A stretch of 64,000 nt of DNA from Kitasatospora sp. MAA19 (GCF_029894125.1 NZ_JARXYZ010000008.1:186001-250000); one strand, 5' to 3'; positions 7,391-16,229 are shown, counted from the first letter of the stretch. Notes: a model not told the origin generated them from the sequence alone. Numbers and translations are program-made.

Positions 7391-8569
7391 CTAGAGGTCG
7401 CCGTCGCTGCGGTTGGGCAGGCCGGTCTGGGCGGCGATCGCGTTCCAGAGGGTGGCGGCCTGCTTCTTCGCGGTGGTCGCCGTGCCACTGGCCTGGACGG
7501 CGTTCTTGTAGTGCTGGTTGTCCAGCTTCTTCGGGTCGCAGGCGCCCGGGGCCTGGGAGTCCGAGGCCCAGGCCGCGTACTCGTCGTCGGCCTGCGCGGA
7601 GGCGGTCCACGCCGCGTTGAGCTGCTCGACCAGCTGCGGGCCGCCGGGCAGCTTGTCCGTCTTCAGCTGGCCGAGCTTGGCCTGCAGTTCGCGCCGCTTG
7701 CCGGCCGCGCCGGTGAGCGCCTGCTGCGACTCGGGCAGCTTGTCGCACTTCTGCACCGAGGAGACCGCGCCGACCACCGCCGAGCGGCTGTCGCTCGCGG
7801 TGCCGATCAGGTCCGACAGCGGCTGGGCCTGGGCCTTGACCGCCGGGTCGACGGCGGCCGCCGAGCCGCTCGCGCTCGCCGTGCCGGTGCCGGTGGCGGC
7901 GGCGCTGCCGGTGGCGGCCACCGGGGTGGTCTTCCGGTCGGCGCCGGAGGTGGTGTCGTCCCCGTTCATCAGGACCGCGACCAGGATGCCGGCCGCCGCG
8001 ACGCCGGCCACCACGCCGCCGATGACCAGCTTGTTGGAGGGACGGCCGCCGCGGACGCGCTCCGGCGCGGTCACCTGGGTGTTGTCGAAGCCCTGGCCGT
8101 AGCTCTGGCCGTAGTCCTGGCCGGGCTGGCCGGGGTTCTGCCCGTAGTCCTGGCCGGGGTAGGCCGGCTGCGGCTGCGCGGCCTGCGGGTAGCCCTGGTA
8201 GCCGGCCTGGCCGGGCTGCTGCGGGTACCCGGGCCGGGCCTGGGCCGCGGGGTAGCCGCCCGTGTGCGGGTCCCCGGCCGGGTACGGCGGCAGGTGCTGC
8301 GTCTCCGGGGCCGGGTCGTGCTGCGGGACGCCGTAGCCGGGCTGCGGCGCGCCGGCCCACGGGGCGGGCTGGGCCGGCATGGCCTGGGTCGGCAGCGCGT
8401 GCCCGCCCTCGCCGAGGTACTCCGGCTGCCCGGACGGCTGTCCCACCGGCGGCACGGCCGCCTGGCCCTGCTGGTGGCCCGGCGCGCCCTGGGGCTGGCC
8501 GGGCTCGGGGCGGAACAGGTCGTCCAGGTTGAAGTCACCCGAGTTGGGATACGAGCGGCGCTGGCTCAA
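7391..8569 (-). CDS. Single-pass membrane protein with Gln/Pro/Gly/Tyr-rich cytoplasmic region
   Basis: 392 residues, no named family recognised. Residues about 1-175 are low complexity, rich in Gln, Pro, Gly and Tyr, with degenerate YGQ/PGQ repeats, probably disordered and cytoplasmic. One transmembrane helix (KLVIGGVVAGVAAAGILVAVL, about 182-202, given in part) follows, then a Ser/Thr/Ala-rich linker and a helical extracytoplasmic domain with two cysteines (VQKCDKL and GACDPKK) that could form a disulfide. Start ATG at 8569 (MSQRRSYPNSG). The neighbouring genes give no functional hint. Confidence 0.8.
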   Translation of the reverse strand: MSQRRSYPNSGDFNLDDLFRPEPGQPQGAPGHQQGQAAVPPVGQPSGQPEYLGEGGHALPTQAMPAQPAPWAGAPQPGYGVPQHDPAPETQHLPPYPAGDPHTGGYPAAQARPGYPQQPGQAGYQGYPQAAQPQPAYPGQDYGQNPGQPGQDYGQSYGQGFDNTQVTAPERVRGGRPSNKLVIGGVVAGVAAAGILVAVLMNGDDTTSGADRKTTPVAATGSAAATGTGTASASGSAAAVDPAVKAQAQPLSDLIGTASDSRSAVVGAVSSVQKCDKLPESQQALTGAAGKRRELQAKLGQLKTDKLPGGPQLVEQLNAAWTASAQADDEYAAWASDSQAPGACDPKKLDNQHYKNAVQASGTATTAKKQAATLWNAIAAQTGLPNRSDGDL

Positions 8570-8742
8570 CGCGATTCCTCACCTGTGCACGACCGCGCGC
8601 TGACGGCGGACCACATCTCGTCGTTTCTTGGGAGCATCACAGTTCCTTGGACGTCGCGCCCACGCTACCGGTTCACCGAACCGGGTGACCACGTGGGCGG
8701 GACAACATCCCTCACGCTCCCCTCACACCGCCCTGCCGGGGC

Positions 8743-10119
8743 TCAGGCTGCCTCCGCATCCGCCCTGGCGTGGAACTCGCGGACCACCCGCTGCTCCCGG
8801 TACGGCTCCAGCCGGCGCCGGAACTCGTCCAGGTACTCCACGCCGCGGTTGGACCGCAGCCCGCTCAGCAGCCGGACCGCCTGCGCGCCCGTCTCACAGG
8901 CGCGTTCGAGGTCCCGCTGTTGCAGCTGGGCGGTGGCGAGCAGGACGAGGTCCACCGCGCGGCGGCGGACCCGGGTCGGCGGGTGCAGGTCGAGCGCCCG
9001 GCGGGCGTAGTGCTCGGCCTGGCCGGCCTGTTCCAGGTCGCGGTGACAGTGGGCCAGCTCGTCCGCCAGGTAGGCGTCGTCGAAGTGGACGATCCAGTCC
9101 GGGTCGTCCTCCGGGTGGCGCTTCTCCATCATCTCCAGCGCCTTGGCCGCCACCGCCTCGCAGGAGCGGGCGTCCCCGAGCAGGGCGTGTCCGCGGGCCT
9201 CGGCGGCGTAGAACATCGCCATCGCCGTCGGGGTGGCGACCGTCCGGGCGCCCTCCTGCGCGGCGCGGGCGAGCTGGGCGATCTCCCGCGGATTGCCGAG
9301 CGTCGCCGCCAGGTGGCTCATCGAGGCCGCCAGCACGTAGCCGCCGTAGCCGCGGTCGTCGGCGGCCTGGGCGAGCCGGAGCGCCTGGATGTAGTAACGC
9401 TGGGCCAGACCGGGTTGGCCGGTGTCCACCGCCATGTAGCCGGCCAGTTCGGTCAACCTGGCCACCGCGGCGAAGAGTTGGCGCCCGGTCTCCTCCCGGT
9501 ACGCCCCGCCGAGCAGGCTGGAGACCACCGAGTTGAGGTAGTGCACGACCACCGGGCGCACGTGCCCGCTGCCGAAGCGGTGGTCCAGGTCCACCAGCAT
9601 CGTGGTGGTGGCCTTGATCGCGGCCACGTCGGTCGGGCCGACCCGGGGGCCGCCGGCGCGTGCCACCACCGGGTCGGGCGGGGTGATCAGCCAGTCCCGG
9701 CTGGGCTCCACCAGCGCCGAGGCCGCGACCGTGGCCCCGGTCAGGAAGTCCCGCCGGCCGACGTCGCTGCGCCAGAGCTCGCAGACCTGCTCCAGGGCGG
9801 CGTTCAGGGTCGGCGCGAACTGCAGCCCGATGCCGGAGCTGAGGTTCTTGCCGTCGGCCATGCCGATCTCCTCGACCGACACGCTGCGGCCGAGCTTGCG
9901 GCCGAGGGCCTCGGCGATCACGGCCGGCGCTTGTCCGCGCGGCTGCTGACCGCGCAGCCAGCGGGCGACGGAGGTCTTGTCGTACCGCAGGTCCAGACCG
10001 TGCTCGGCGCCGCAGAGGTTGACCCTCCGGGCCAGGCCGGCGTTGGAGCAGCTGGCCTCCTGGATCAGTTGCTGCAGACGCTCGTTGGGCTGTCGTGCGA
10101 CGAGTGGTCTCGCGGCCAT
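8743..10119 (-). CDS. Helix-turn-helix/TPR-type transcriptional regulator
   Basis: 458 residues. The N-terminal ~70 residues form a divergent HTH (NERLQQLIQEASCSNAGLAR ... KTSVARWLRGQQPRGQAP). The rest is helical and contains DVGRRDFLTGATVAASALVEPSRDWL, then TPR-like repeats (QRYYIQALRLAQAADDRGYG; AEHYARRALDLHPPTRVRRR). The general layout resembles streptomycete developmental regulators of the NsdA type, but the N-terminus differs from NsdA as I recall it, so no symbol is given. Start ATG at 10119 follows GGGGAGGCG with good spacing; an upstream GTG at 10137 is less well placed. Cytoplasmic. Confidence 0.85.
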   Translation of the reverse strand: MAARPLVARQPNERLQQLIQEASCSNAGLARRVNLCGAEHGLDLRYDKTSVARWLRGQQPRGQAPAVIAEALGRKLGRSVSVEEIGMADGKNLSSGIGLQFAPTLNAALEQVCELWRSDVGRRDFLTGATVAASALVEPSRDWLITPPDPVVARAGGPRVGPTDVAAIKATTTMLVDLDHRFGSGHVRPVVVHYLNSVVSSLLGGAYREETGRQLFAAVARLTELAGYMAVDTGQPGLAQRYYIQALRLAQAADDRGYGGYVLAASMSHLAATLGNPREIAQLARAAQEGARTVATPTAMAMFYAAEARGHALLGDARSCEAVAAKALEMMEKRHPEDDPDWIVHFDDAYLADELAHCHRDLEQAGQAEHYARRALDLHPPTRVRRRAVDLVLLATAQLQQRDLERACETGAQAVRLLSGLRSNRGVEYLDEFRRRLEPYREQRVVREFHARADAEAA

Positions 10120-10425
10120 TGGGCTTCGCCTCCCCACACCCTCCGGTCCCGGCCGGCGGGCGACGATTCTGCTGATCTGTTGCCGACTGTCCGACCGTCC
10201 AAGGAATCTGACACCAGGTTAGCGATCAGCAACGCCAGCGGGATACCCACGGTGACGAACCGCACCCCCCACGCGCCCTGGGAAATGCTCCCGTGCGCCC
10301 CCACTGCGCCTGCCTCCACCCGCCTCAACTCGCTTGAGTAACCGGATCGGGTGACATTGCCGGAATGCGTCCAACCGGCCCCCGCCGGGCCGTAACCAGC
10401 CTCACACACGGTAGTTGAGCAGCGC
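10120..10425. promoter_or_regulatory. Divergent promoter region with short dyad
   Basis: Region of 306 bp between the TPR regulator and the Prim-Pol-like gene. It contains the dyad CTCAA-N5-TTGAG at 10324-10338, a candidate operator, and AT-richer DNA around 10200-10240. No gene seen. Confidence 0.4.
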
Positions 10426-11136
10426 GTGGAAGACATCCCCGACTCCCCCGACCAGGGCAAGAACGCCGGACTGCCCCCGCTGCTCATCGAAGCCGTCGGC
10501 TACGCCGAGAACCGCCACTGGGAGGTCGCTCCCGGTGCCTGGCTGATCGACGGCGACGGGCCCGCCCGCTGCTCCTGCGGCGACCCGCGCTGCCTGCTGC
10601 CGGGGGCCCACCCGCTCGACGCGGACTGGGCCCGCAAGGCGAGCGCCGGGCCGGGGGCGGTACGGCGCTGGTGGACCGAGCGGCCGCAGGCCTCGATCCT
10701 GCTGCCCACCGGCCGGTCCTTCGACGTCCTGGACGTCCCGGAGACGGCCGGATGCCTGGCGCTGGCCCGGATGGAGCGGATGGACCTCCAGCTGGGCCCG
10801 GTCGCGGTGCTGCCCGCCTCGCCCGGGCGGGTCGGCCGGCGGCTGCACTTCCTGGTGCTGCCCGGGGTGGCGGCCAAGCTGCCGGAGATGCTCCGCAAGC
10901 TCGGCTGGCCGCCCGGCCGGCTGGACCTGGTCGCCCGCGGCGAGGGGGACTGGACGGTCGCCCCGCCGTCCCGGATCGGCGGCACCGGCTACGCCCAGTG
11001 GGCCCGCTCCCCCTCGGCGCTCAACCGCTGGCTGCCCGACGCCGCCGAGCTGATCAGTCCGCTCGCCTACGCGTGCGGACGCGAGGCGCCCGCCGCCGTC
11101 CGCCCCGAACCCGCGCAGCCGGCGGCGGTGCGCTGA
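10426..11136 (+). CDS. Bifunctional DNA primase/polymerase N-terminal domain (Prim-Pol)-like protein
   Basis: 236 residues. It resembles the small streptomycete proteins annotated as bifunctional DNA primase/polymerase. The Cys-rich segment CSCGDPRCLLPGAHPLDADW is typical of this group, followed by SILLPTGRSFDVLDVPETAG, where the canonical catalytic Asp-x-Asp appears as DVLD, and by HFLVLPGVAAKLPEMLRKLGW. The degenerate acidic motif makes polymerase activity doubtful; a regulatory role is possible. Start GTG at 10426 has a weak ribosome binding site. The neighbouring TPR regulator is transcribed divergently. Confidence 0.8.
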   Translation: MEDIPDSPDQGKNAGLPPLLIEAVGYAENRHWEVAPGAWLIDGDGPARCSCGDPRCLLPGAHPLDADWARKASAGPGAVRRWWTERPQASILLPTGRSFDVLDVPETAGCLALARMERMDLQLGPVAVLPASPGRVGRRLHFLVLPGVAAKLPEMLRKLGWPPGRLDLVARGEGDWTVAPPSRIGGTGYAQWARSPSALNRWLPDAAELISPLAYACGREAPAAVRPEPAQPAAVR

Positions 11137-11227
11137 ACGGGCGCGGCGACGATTCACCGCCCCGCGCAAGGCCGCCCTGGACCGATCGGGTGAGGGCGCA
11201 CGGCGCGCGACACCCCTGCGCGCGACT

Positions 11228-11263
11228 GACGGGCCTTGTCTCCCACCGGAGACGGGGCCCGTC
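11228..11263 (+). terminator. Terminator of the Prim-Pol-like gene
   Basis: 16-bp stem with two G-U pairs (11228-11243 with 11248-11263) and a 4-nt loop CACC, about 90 bp after the stop. Confidence 0.85.
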
Positions 11264-11437
11264 ACACGCATGTGCGGATAAGGCCTCGGTCTACCCGCTG
11301 ATCATGGGCGAAAGCCCCCCGGACGAGTGACAACGCTCAAGGATTGCCATGATCGGCCGAGGGGAGGAATTGCGGTGCGAGGGGACGCCGGAGGGAGCGC
11401 TCGGACGGGGAAGCCGGGCGAGGCGGTGGAGGGGACC

Positions 11438-11492
11438 GGGAGGGACGGGAGGGACGGGAGGGACGGGAGGGAACGGGGAGGGTACGGGGAGG
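11438..11492 (+). repeat. 9-bp tandem repeat GGGAGGGAC with many G3 runs (possible G-quadruplex)
   Basis: Three exact copies of GGGAGGGAC (11438-11446, 11447-11455, 11456-11464) are followed by degenerate copies up to about 11492. Each unit has two runs of three G separated by one base, and consecutive units are separated by AC. At least ten G3 runs lie in 55 bases on the + strand, which satisfies intrastrand G-quadruplex rules. Confidence 0.85.
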
Positions 11493-11495
11493 CGA

Positions 11496-11528
11496 AAGGG
11501 CCCGCTGCACGGGAAGCAGCGGGCCCTT
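11496..11528 (-). terminator. Terminator of dmdR1
   Basis: Perfect 13-bp stem AAGGGCCCGCTGC / GCAGCGGGCCCTT with a 7-nt loop, 35 bp past the dmdR1 stop. It abuts the G-run repeat. Confidence 0.88.
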
Positions 11529-11563
11529 CTCGTCGTTCCGGGGAGGCCCCGGTGGACGCCCGC

Positions 11564-12262
11564 TCAGGCCTGGGCGACGAAGACGTGCTGGGCGATGTCC
11601 TTGCCCAGCTCCGCCGCGTTCTCCCCGGTGCCGACCAGCACGCCGCCGACGCCGACGCCGGCGCTCACCTGCACGGTGGAGCCCGGCCGGATCCCGGCCC
11701 GGCGCAGCGTGCGCATCAGCTCGCCGTCGGTCTGGATCGGCTCGCCGATCCGGCGGACCACCACGCTGGCGCCGCCGTCGCCCGGCCTGACGGTGTCCAG
11801 CGGGACGAGCGCGGCGTCGAAGCCCTCGCCCTCCGCCTTGGCGTCGCCCAGCTCGTCCAGGCCCGGGATCGGGTTGCCGTACGGGGACTGGGTCGGGTGG
11901 CCGAGCATGGCGAGCACCTTGCGCTCGACCGTCTCGCTCATCACGTGCTCCCAGCGGCAGGCCTCCTCGTGGACCTGCTCCCACTCCAGGCCGATCACGT
12001 CGACCAGCAGGCACTCGGCGATGCGGTGCTTGCGCATGACGCGCACCGCCAGCCGGCGCCCGTCGTCGGTGAGTTCGAGGTGGCGGTCCCCCGCGACCTG
12101 CAACAGCCCGTCGCGCTCCATCCGGCCGACCGTCTGGCTGACCGTGGGGCCGCTCTGCTCCAGTCGCTCGGCGATCCGGGCGCGCATCGGGACGATGCCT
12201 TCCTCCTCCAGCTCCAGGATGGTGCGAAGGTACATCTCAGTGGTGTCGATCAGCCCAGACAT
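11564..12262 (-). CDS. dmdR1: Iron-dependent repressor DmdR1 (DtxR/IdeR family)
   Basis: 232-residue metalloregulator. The N-terminal winged HTH (LIDTTEMYLRTILELEEEG, ARIAERLEQSGPTVSQTVGR) is followed by the metal-binding/dimerisation domain (RVMRKHRIAECLLVDVIGLEW, HEEACRWEHVMSE, CPTQ-type site replaced here by GHPTQSPYGNPIPG) and a C-terminal SH3-like FeoA domain (RTLRRAGIRPGSTVQVS). With Fe2+ it is expected to repress siderophore and iron-uptake genes by binding 19-bp iron boxes. The sequence agrees closely with S. coelicolor DmdR1 as I recall it. Start ATG at 12262 follows GGAGCC. Transcribed divergently from the SIS-protein gene, as I recall for SCO4393/SCO4394. Confidence 0.93.
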   Translation of the reverse strand: MSGLIDTTEMYLRTILELEEEGIVPMRARIAERLEQSGPTVSQTVGRMERDGLLQVAGDRHLELTDDGRRLAVRVMRKHRIAECLLVDVIGLEWEQVHEEACRWEHVMSETVERKVLAMLGHPTQSPYGNPIPGLDELGDAKAEGEGFDAALVPLDTVRPGDGGASVVVRRIGEPIQTDGELMRTLRRAGIRPGSTVQVSAGVGVGGVLVGTGENAAELGKDIAQHVFVAQA

Positions 12263-12483
12263 CGCCGCTGGCTCCGTTCTTCGGTGTCCTCACCGCCAAT
12301 TCTGACGTACTGCGCGGACAACCGGGCCCGCGCAGGGGCCCGGGGGACCGGTTTTCGTTCCTGTTGACAGCGGTGCCGCCGGGGCGCCACCGTGCTCGCC
12401 GTAGCTTTCTCCACTGGCGGTCTGGACCACCCGGACCACCCCACCCGGCCGGCTCCCCCACCGGCAGAGAGCGAAGGCAACAG

Positions 12484-13248
12484 ATGAACGACCTGGTCGG
12501 CCGGTACTTCGACGCCGCGATCGCCCACCTCCAGCGGGTCCGGGAGGAGGAGGCCGACACCATCGAGGCCGCTGCGGCGCTGCTCGCCGAGGCGATCACC
12601 GAGGGACGCCGGGTGTTCACCTTCGGTGCCGGACACTCCGCGCTGCCGGCCCAGGACGTGGTCTACCGGGCCGGCGGGTTGGTCCCGATGAACCTGCTGA
12701 ACGTCCCCGGGATGGCCGGGGTGACGGTGATGCCCGCGCCGCTGGCCAGCGCGCTGGAGCGGGTCTCCGGCCTGGCCACCACCACCCTGGACCTGACCCC
12801 GGCCACCGCCGGGGACCTGCTGTTCCTGATCTCGCTGTCCGGCCGTCAGGTCATGCCGGTCGAGCTGGCCCGGTACGCCCGGGACCGCGGCCTGAAGGTG
12901 ATCGGCGTGACCTCGCTCGCCTACCCGGGCGAGGTGCCCTCGGCGCACCCGTCCGGCACGTACCTGAAGGACCACTGCGACGTGGTGCTGGACAGCAAGA
13001 TCGCGGTCGGGGACGGCGAGCTGACCCACCCGGCCGCCGAGACCACCTTCGGCCCGGTCTCCACCATCGTGACCAGCGCGCTGATGCAGGCCGTGGTCGC
13101 CTCGGCGGTCGGCCGGCTGGCCGACGCGGCGGCCGCCGGCACCGCCGCGGCCCCGCCGCTGTTCCGCTCCGGCAACGTCCCCGGCGGCACCGAGTGGAAC
13201 GCCAAGCAGATGGCCGACAACGCCGACCGGATCCTCTACACCTACTGA
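12484..13248 (+). CDS. SIS domain (sugar isomerase) protein, UPF0309 type
   Basis: 254 residues, soluble. A SIS phosphosugar-binding fold: RVFTFGAGHSALPAQDV with the Ser-rich phosphosugar loop, LLFLISLSGRQVMPVELARYARDRG, and a conserved C-terminal GTEWNAKQMADNADRIL. Members bind phosphorylated amino-sugars; the substrate here is unknown. Start ATG at 12484 (MNDLVGRYF) follows GCGAAGG. A TTGACA hexamer at 12364-12369 lies upstream but has no good -10 partner. Confidence 0.9.
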   Translation: MNDLVGRYFDAAIAHLQRVREEEADTIEAAAALLAEAITEGRRVFTFGAGHSALPAQDVVYRAGGLVPMNLLNVPGMAGVTVMPAPLASALERVSGLATTTLDLTPATAGDLLFLISLSGRQVMPVELARYARDRGLKVIGVTSLAYPGEVPSAHPSGTYLKDHCDVVLDSKIAVGDGELTHPAAETTFGPVSTIVTSALMQAVVASAVGRLADAAAAGTAAAPPLFRSGNVPGGTEWNAKQMADNADRILYTY

Positions 13249-13418
13249 AGCCCCCGGGTGCCACGCACGGTGCCGGACCACCCACCGAACGTACCCGGCC
13301 CGGACAATCCACCGGGGCATCCCGGCCATTGCGGGCGGCCCCGGGGCGGGCCAGGCGTACCGGGAAGCCGCCCGGGGCAGGAGAGCGGTGCGACCGGAGC
13401 GACGGGTGGGGGCCGACC

Positions 13419-14348
13419 ATGGCGTCTGGGACTGGACGGACGGGGTGGGTGCGCGAGCGGGACCTGCTGCCGGAGTTCTTCTGGACCGCCGACGCGGCCT
13501 CGCTGCGCGGCCAGCGGCGCTCGGTGCTCCTGTCCGCCTGGGAACTGCTGCTGCTGGTCCTCGCCGCCGCGACCGGCTCGGCCGACGGCGAGCCGTGGGC
13601 CTGGGCGGCGGCCGCCGCCTACCTCGGCGCGATCGCCCTCGCGGTGGTGATCAGCCGGCAGAACCCGCAGGGCCTCTGGTACGAGGGCCGGGCCGCCGCC
13701 GAGTCGGTCAAGACGCTGGCCTGGAAGTTCGCCGTCCGGGCGGACGCCTACCAGCCGCCGCCGCGCACCCTGCCGGACGCCGAGGGCCTGTACCGCTTCC
13801 AGCTCGGCGGGGTGCTGGGCGCCTTCCCGGGCGGCCGGGTGGTCGCGCCGGGCACCGGGGTGGAGATCACCGCGGCGATGCGCGACCTGCGCGAGCAGCC
13901 GCTCGCGGTGCGGCGCGAGGTGTACCTGCGGGAGCGGATCCAGGTGCAGCACGACTGGTACCGCGCCAAGTCCCGCTACTGCGCCCGGGCGGGCGACCTG
14001 GCCGGGGTGCTGGGCGTGGTCCTGCCGGCGCTCGGGCTGGTGCTGGCGGTGCTGCGGGCGCTCGGCGCGTTCACCTACGACGCGCTGGGCACGGTCTCGG
14101 CGGTGGCCGCCTCGGTCACCGCCTGGGCGCAGCTGCGCCAGTACCGCCCGCTGGCCGCCGCGTACGGGCTGGCCGCCGACGAGCTGGAGCTCATCCGGCG
14201 CCAACTGGCCGGGCTGGACCTGGAGTCGGCGGACGCCGAGGAGCTCTGGGCCCGGTTGGCCCGGGACGCCGAGGACGCGGTCTCGCGCGAGCACACCACC
14301 TGGCAGGCCCGCCGGGAGATCCGCACCACCACCGACCGGGACCACTGA
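13419..14348 (+). CDS. DUF4231 (SLATT-like) membrane protein, copy 1
   Basis: 309 residues. Two pairs of predicted transmembrane helices: LLSAWELLLLVLAAATG with AAAAYLGAIALAVVI, and LAGVLGVVLPALGLVLAVL with ALGTVSAVAASVTAW. The conserved blocks AAAESVKTLAWKFAVRA and the end AEDAVSREHTTWQARREI are shared with the protein at 51936-52859. SLATT domains are described as two-TM putative effectors associated with nucleotide-signalling conflict systems, but no nucleotide synthase is adjacent here. Start ATG at 13419 follows GGTGGGGG. The next gene begins 11 bp downstream with its own GAGGAGG, so the two probably form an operon. Confidence 0.85.
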   Translation: MASGTGRTGWVRERDLLPEFFWTADAASLRGQRRSVLLSAWELLLLVLAAATGSADGEPWAWAAAAAYLGAIALAVVISRQNPQGLWYEGRAAAESVKTLAWKFAVRADAYQPPPRTLPDAEGLYRFQLGGVLGAFPGGRVVAPGTGVEITAAMRDLREQPLAVRREVYLRERIQVQHDWYRAKSRYCARAGDLAGVLGVVLPALGLVLAVLRALGAFTYDALGTVSAVAASVTAWAQLRQYRPLAAAYGLAADELELIRRQLAGLDLESADAEELWARLARDAEDAVSREHTTWQARREIRTTTDRDH

Positions 14349-14359
14349 GGAGGCCGCAG

Positions 14360-15226
14360 GTGTCGTTACGGATGGTCAAGGCCGCGGACGGCCGGGCCCT
14401 CGCCGTCGAGTCCCTGGGCGACCCGCGCGGCCGGCCGGTGTTCCTGCTGCACGGCATGCCCGGCAGCCGGGTGGGCCCGCACCCGCGCAGCACCGTCCTG
14501 TACCGGCTGGGGGTGCGGCTGATCTCCTACGACCGGCCCGGCTACGGCGACTCGACCCGGCAGTTCGGCCGCCGGGTGAGCGCGGCGGCGGCCGACGTCC
14601 GGACCATCGCGGACGACCTGGGGCTGGACGGCTTCGCGGTGCTCGGCCGTTCCGGCGGCGGCCCGCACGCGCTGGCCTGCGCGGCGCTGCTGCCGCAGCG
14701 GGTCAGCCGGGTGGCGGTGCTGGTCGGCCTGGCGCCGCGCGACGCGGCCGGCCTGGACTGGTACGCCGGGATGACCCCGTCCAACGTGCACGCCTACCAG
14801 GAGGCGGAGCGCGGGCACGGCCGGATCACCGACGCGATGGAGTTCCGTTCCCTGCAGATCAAGGACGACCCGGTCCGGCTGCTGAACGGGCTGCGGCCCG
14901 AACTGTCGCCCGCCGACCGGGAGGTGGTGGCCGACAGCGGACTGCGGCGGATGCTGCAGAGCAACTACCGGGAGGCGTTCCGGCACGGCGCGGACGGCTG
15001 GATCGACGACGTGCTGGCGTTCACCGCCGACTGGGGGTTCCGGGTCGAGGACATCGCGGTGCCGAGCTGGCTGTGGCACGGCGCCGACGACCAGTTCTCC
15101 CCGGTCGAGCACTCCCGCTGGCTGGCCGACCACATCCCCGGCGCCGAGCTCTTCCTGGAGCCCGGCGCCGCGCACTTCGGGGCGTTCCGGGTGCTGACCA
15201 CCGCCCTGGCCTGGGCGGCGGGTTAG
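14360..15226 (+). CDS. Alpha/beta hydrolase
   Basis: 288-residue alpha/beta hydrolase fold enzyme. Oxyanion segment FLLHGMPGSR, the strand-4 motif ISYDRPGYGDS, the nucleophile elbow GRSGGG (Ser), the acid region WHGADDQFSP and the terminal His in GAAHFGAF are all present. No signal peptide, hence cytoplasmic; substrate unknown. Start GTG at 14360 is preceded by GAGGAGG. It follows the DUF4231 gene at close spacing and is convergent with the dehydrogenase gene (10-bp gap). Confidence 0.92.
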   Translation: MSLRMVKAADGRALAVESLGDPRGRPVFLLHGMPGSRVGPHPRSTVLYRLGVRLISYDRPGYGDSTRQFGRRVSAAAADVRTIADDLGLDGFAVLGRSGGGPHALACAALLPQRVSRVAVLVGLAPRDAAGLDWYAGMTPSNVHAYQEAERGHGRITDAMEFRSLQIKDDPVRLLNGLRPELSPADREVVADSGLRRMLQSNYREAFRHGADGWIDDVLAFTADWGFRVEDIAVPSWLWHGADDQFSPVEHSRWLADHIPGAELFLEPGAAHFGAFRVLTTALAWAAG

Positions 15227-15236
15227 GGCGTGTCCG

Positions 15237-16229
15237 TCAGGCCGTCACCGGGGTGACCGGCGCTCCCCCGCCCAGCACGGCCAGGATGTTGTCCACCGCC
15301 AGCCCGCCCATCGCCTGCCGGGTGCGGACGGTGGCGCTGCCCAGGTGCGGGGCCAGCACCGCGCGCTCCTGGGCGAGCAGCGCGGCCGGGACGGCCGGCT
15401 CGTGCTCGAAGTTGTCCACGGCGGCGGCGAACAGCGCACCGGACTCCAGCGCGGCGGCCAGCGCCTCCTCGTCCACCACCCCGGCGGTCATGCTGACCAC
15501 CACCGCCCCGCGCGGCAGCAGGGCGAGCCGGCGGGCGTCCAGCAGGTGCCGGGTGGCGGCGCTGAGCGGGGCGGTGACGACCAGCACCGTGGAGGTGGCG
15601 AGCAGCTCCTCCAGCGGCCGCCAGGTGGCGCCGTCGGCCTGCTCGGGCGCCAGCTCGCGGCGGTTGTGGTAGCTGACCGGCATGTCGAAGGCGCGGGCCC
15701 GGCGGGCCACCGCCTGACCGATCCGGCCCATGCCGAGCACGCCGAGCGGGGTGCCGGCCAGCTCCAGGCCGAGCAGGAAGTTCGGCGCCCAGGTCCAGGG
15801 GCGGCCGGAGCGCAGCAGCCGCTCGCCCTCGCCGAGTCGGCGGGTGGCGGCCAGCAGCAGTGCCCAGGCCATGTCGGCGGTGGCGGTGGTGAGCACGCCG
15901 GGGGTGTGGGAGACCAGTACGCCGCGCTCGGCGCAGGCGGCCAGGTCGATGTTGTGGTGCCCCACCGCGTGGTTGGCGACGATGGCGAGGCCGGGGCCGG
16001 CCGCGTCCAGGAACTCGCCGTCCACCCGGTCGTCCAGGGTGGTGAGCACGGCCCGGCGGCCGCGGACGGCGGCCAGCAGGTCGGCCCGGTCCATCGCCTG
16101 GTCGGAGTCGTGGCAGGTGACGGCGTGGTGCGCGGTGAGCCCCTCGATCACCCCGGGCGCGAGGCGTCGGGTGACCAGCACCGGGGGCTGGGCCGGGGAC
16201 GGGGACGGAGCCGGGGGCGGGGTGCTCAT
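15237..16229 (-). CDS. D-isomer-specific 2-hydroxyacid dehydrogenase
   Basis: 330 residues. NAD(P)-binding Rossmann motif GMGRIG, the substrate segment AVGHHNIDLAACAERGVLV with nearby VVTAPLSAATRHLLD, the catalytic His in LAPHLGSATVRTR and the Glu region DNFEHEPAVP fit glyoxylate/hydroxypyruvate-reductase-like enzymes. The Pro/Ser/Ala-rich N-terminus is a short extension. Start ATG at 16229 (MSTPPPAPSPS). Substrate is not decidable from sequence. It sits between a core block and the fxsT gene, all on the minus strand. Confidence 0.9.
   Translation of the reverse strand: MSTPPPAPSPSPAQPPVLVTRRLAPGVIEGLTAHHAVTCHDSDQAMDRADLLAAVRGRRAVLTTLDDRVDGEFLDAAGPGLAIVANHAVGHHNIDLAACAERGVLVSHTPGVLTTATADMAWALLLAATRRLGEGERLLRSGRPWTWAPNFLLGLELAGTPLGVLGMGRIGQAVARRARAFDMPVSYHNRRELAPEQADGATWRPLEELLATSTVLVVTAPLSAATRHLLDARRLALLPRGAVVVSMTAGVVDEEALAAALESGALFAAAVDNFEHEPAVPAALLAQERAVLAPHLGSATVRTRQAMGGLAVDNILAVLGGGAPVTPVTA

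Larger units (their letters stand above)
11137..11563. other. Intergenic region: two terminators and a G-run repeat
   Basis: Gap of 427 bp between convergent genes. It holds the terminator hairpin at 11228-11263, an AT-richer stretch around 11270-11360, the G-tract tandem repeat at 11438-11492 and a second hairpin at 11496-11528. No gene recognised. Confidence 0.6.

Noticed and set aside
8743..10119. Assigning the symbol nsdA to the TPR-type regulator
   Set aside because: Similar layout, but the N-terminal HTH differs from NsdA as I recall it; symbol not supported.
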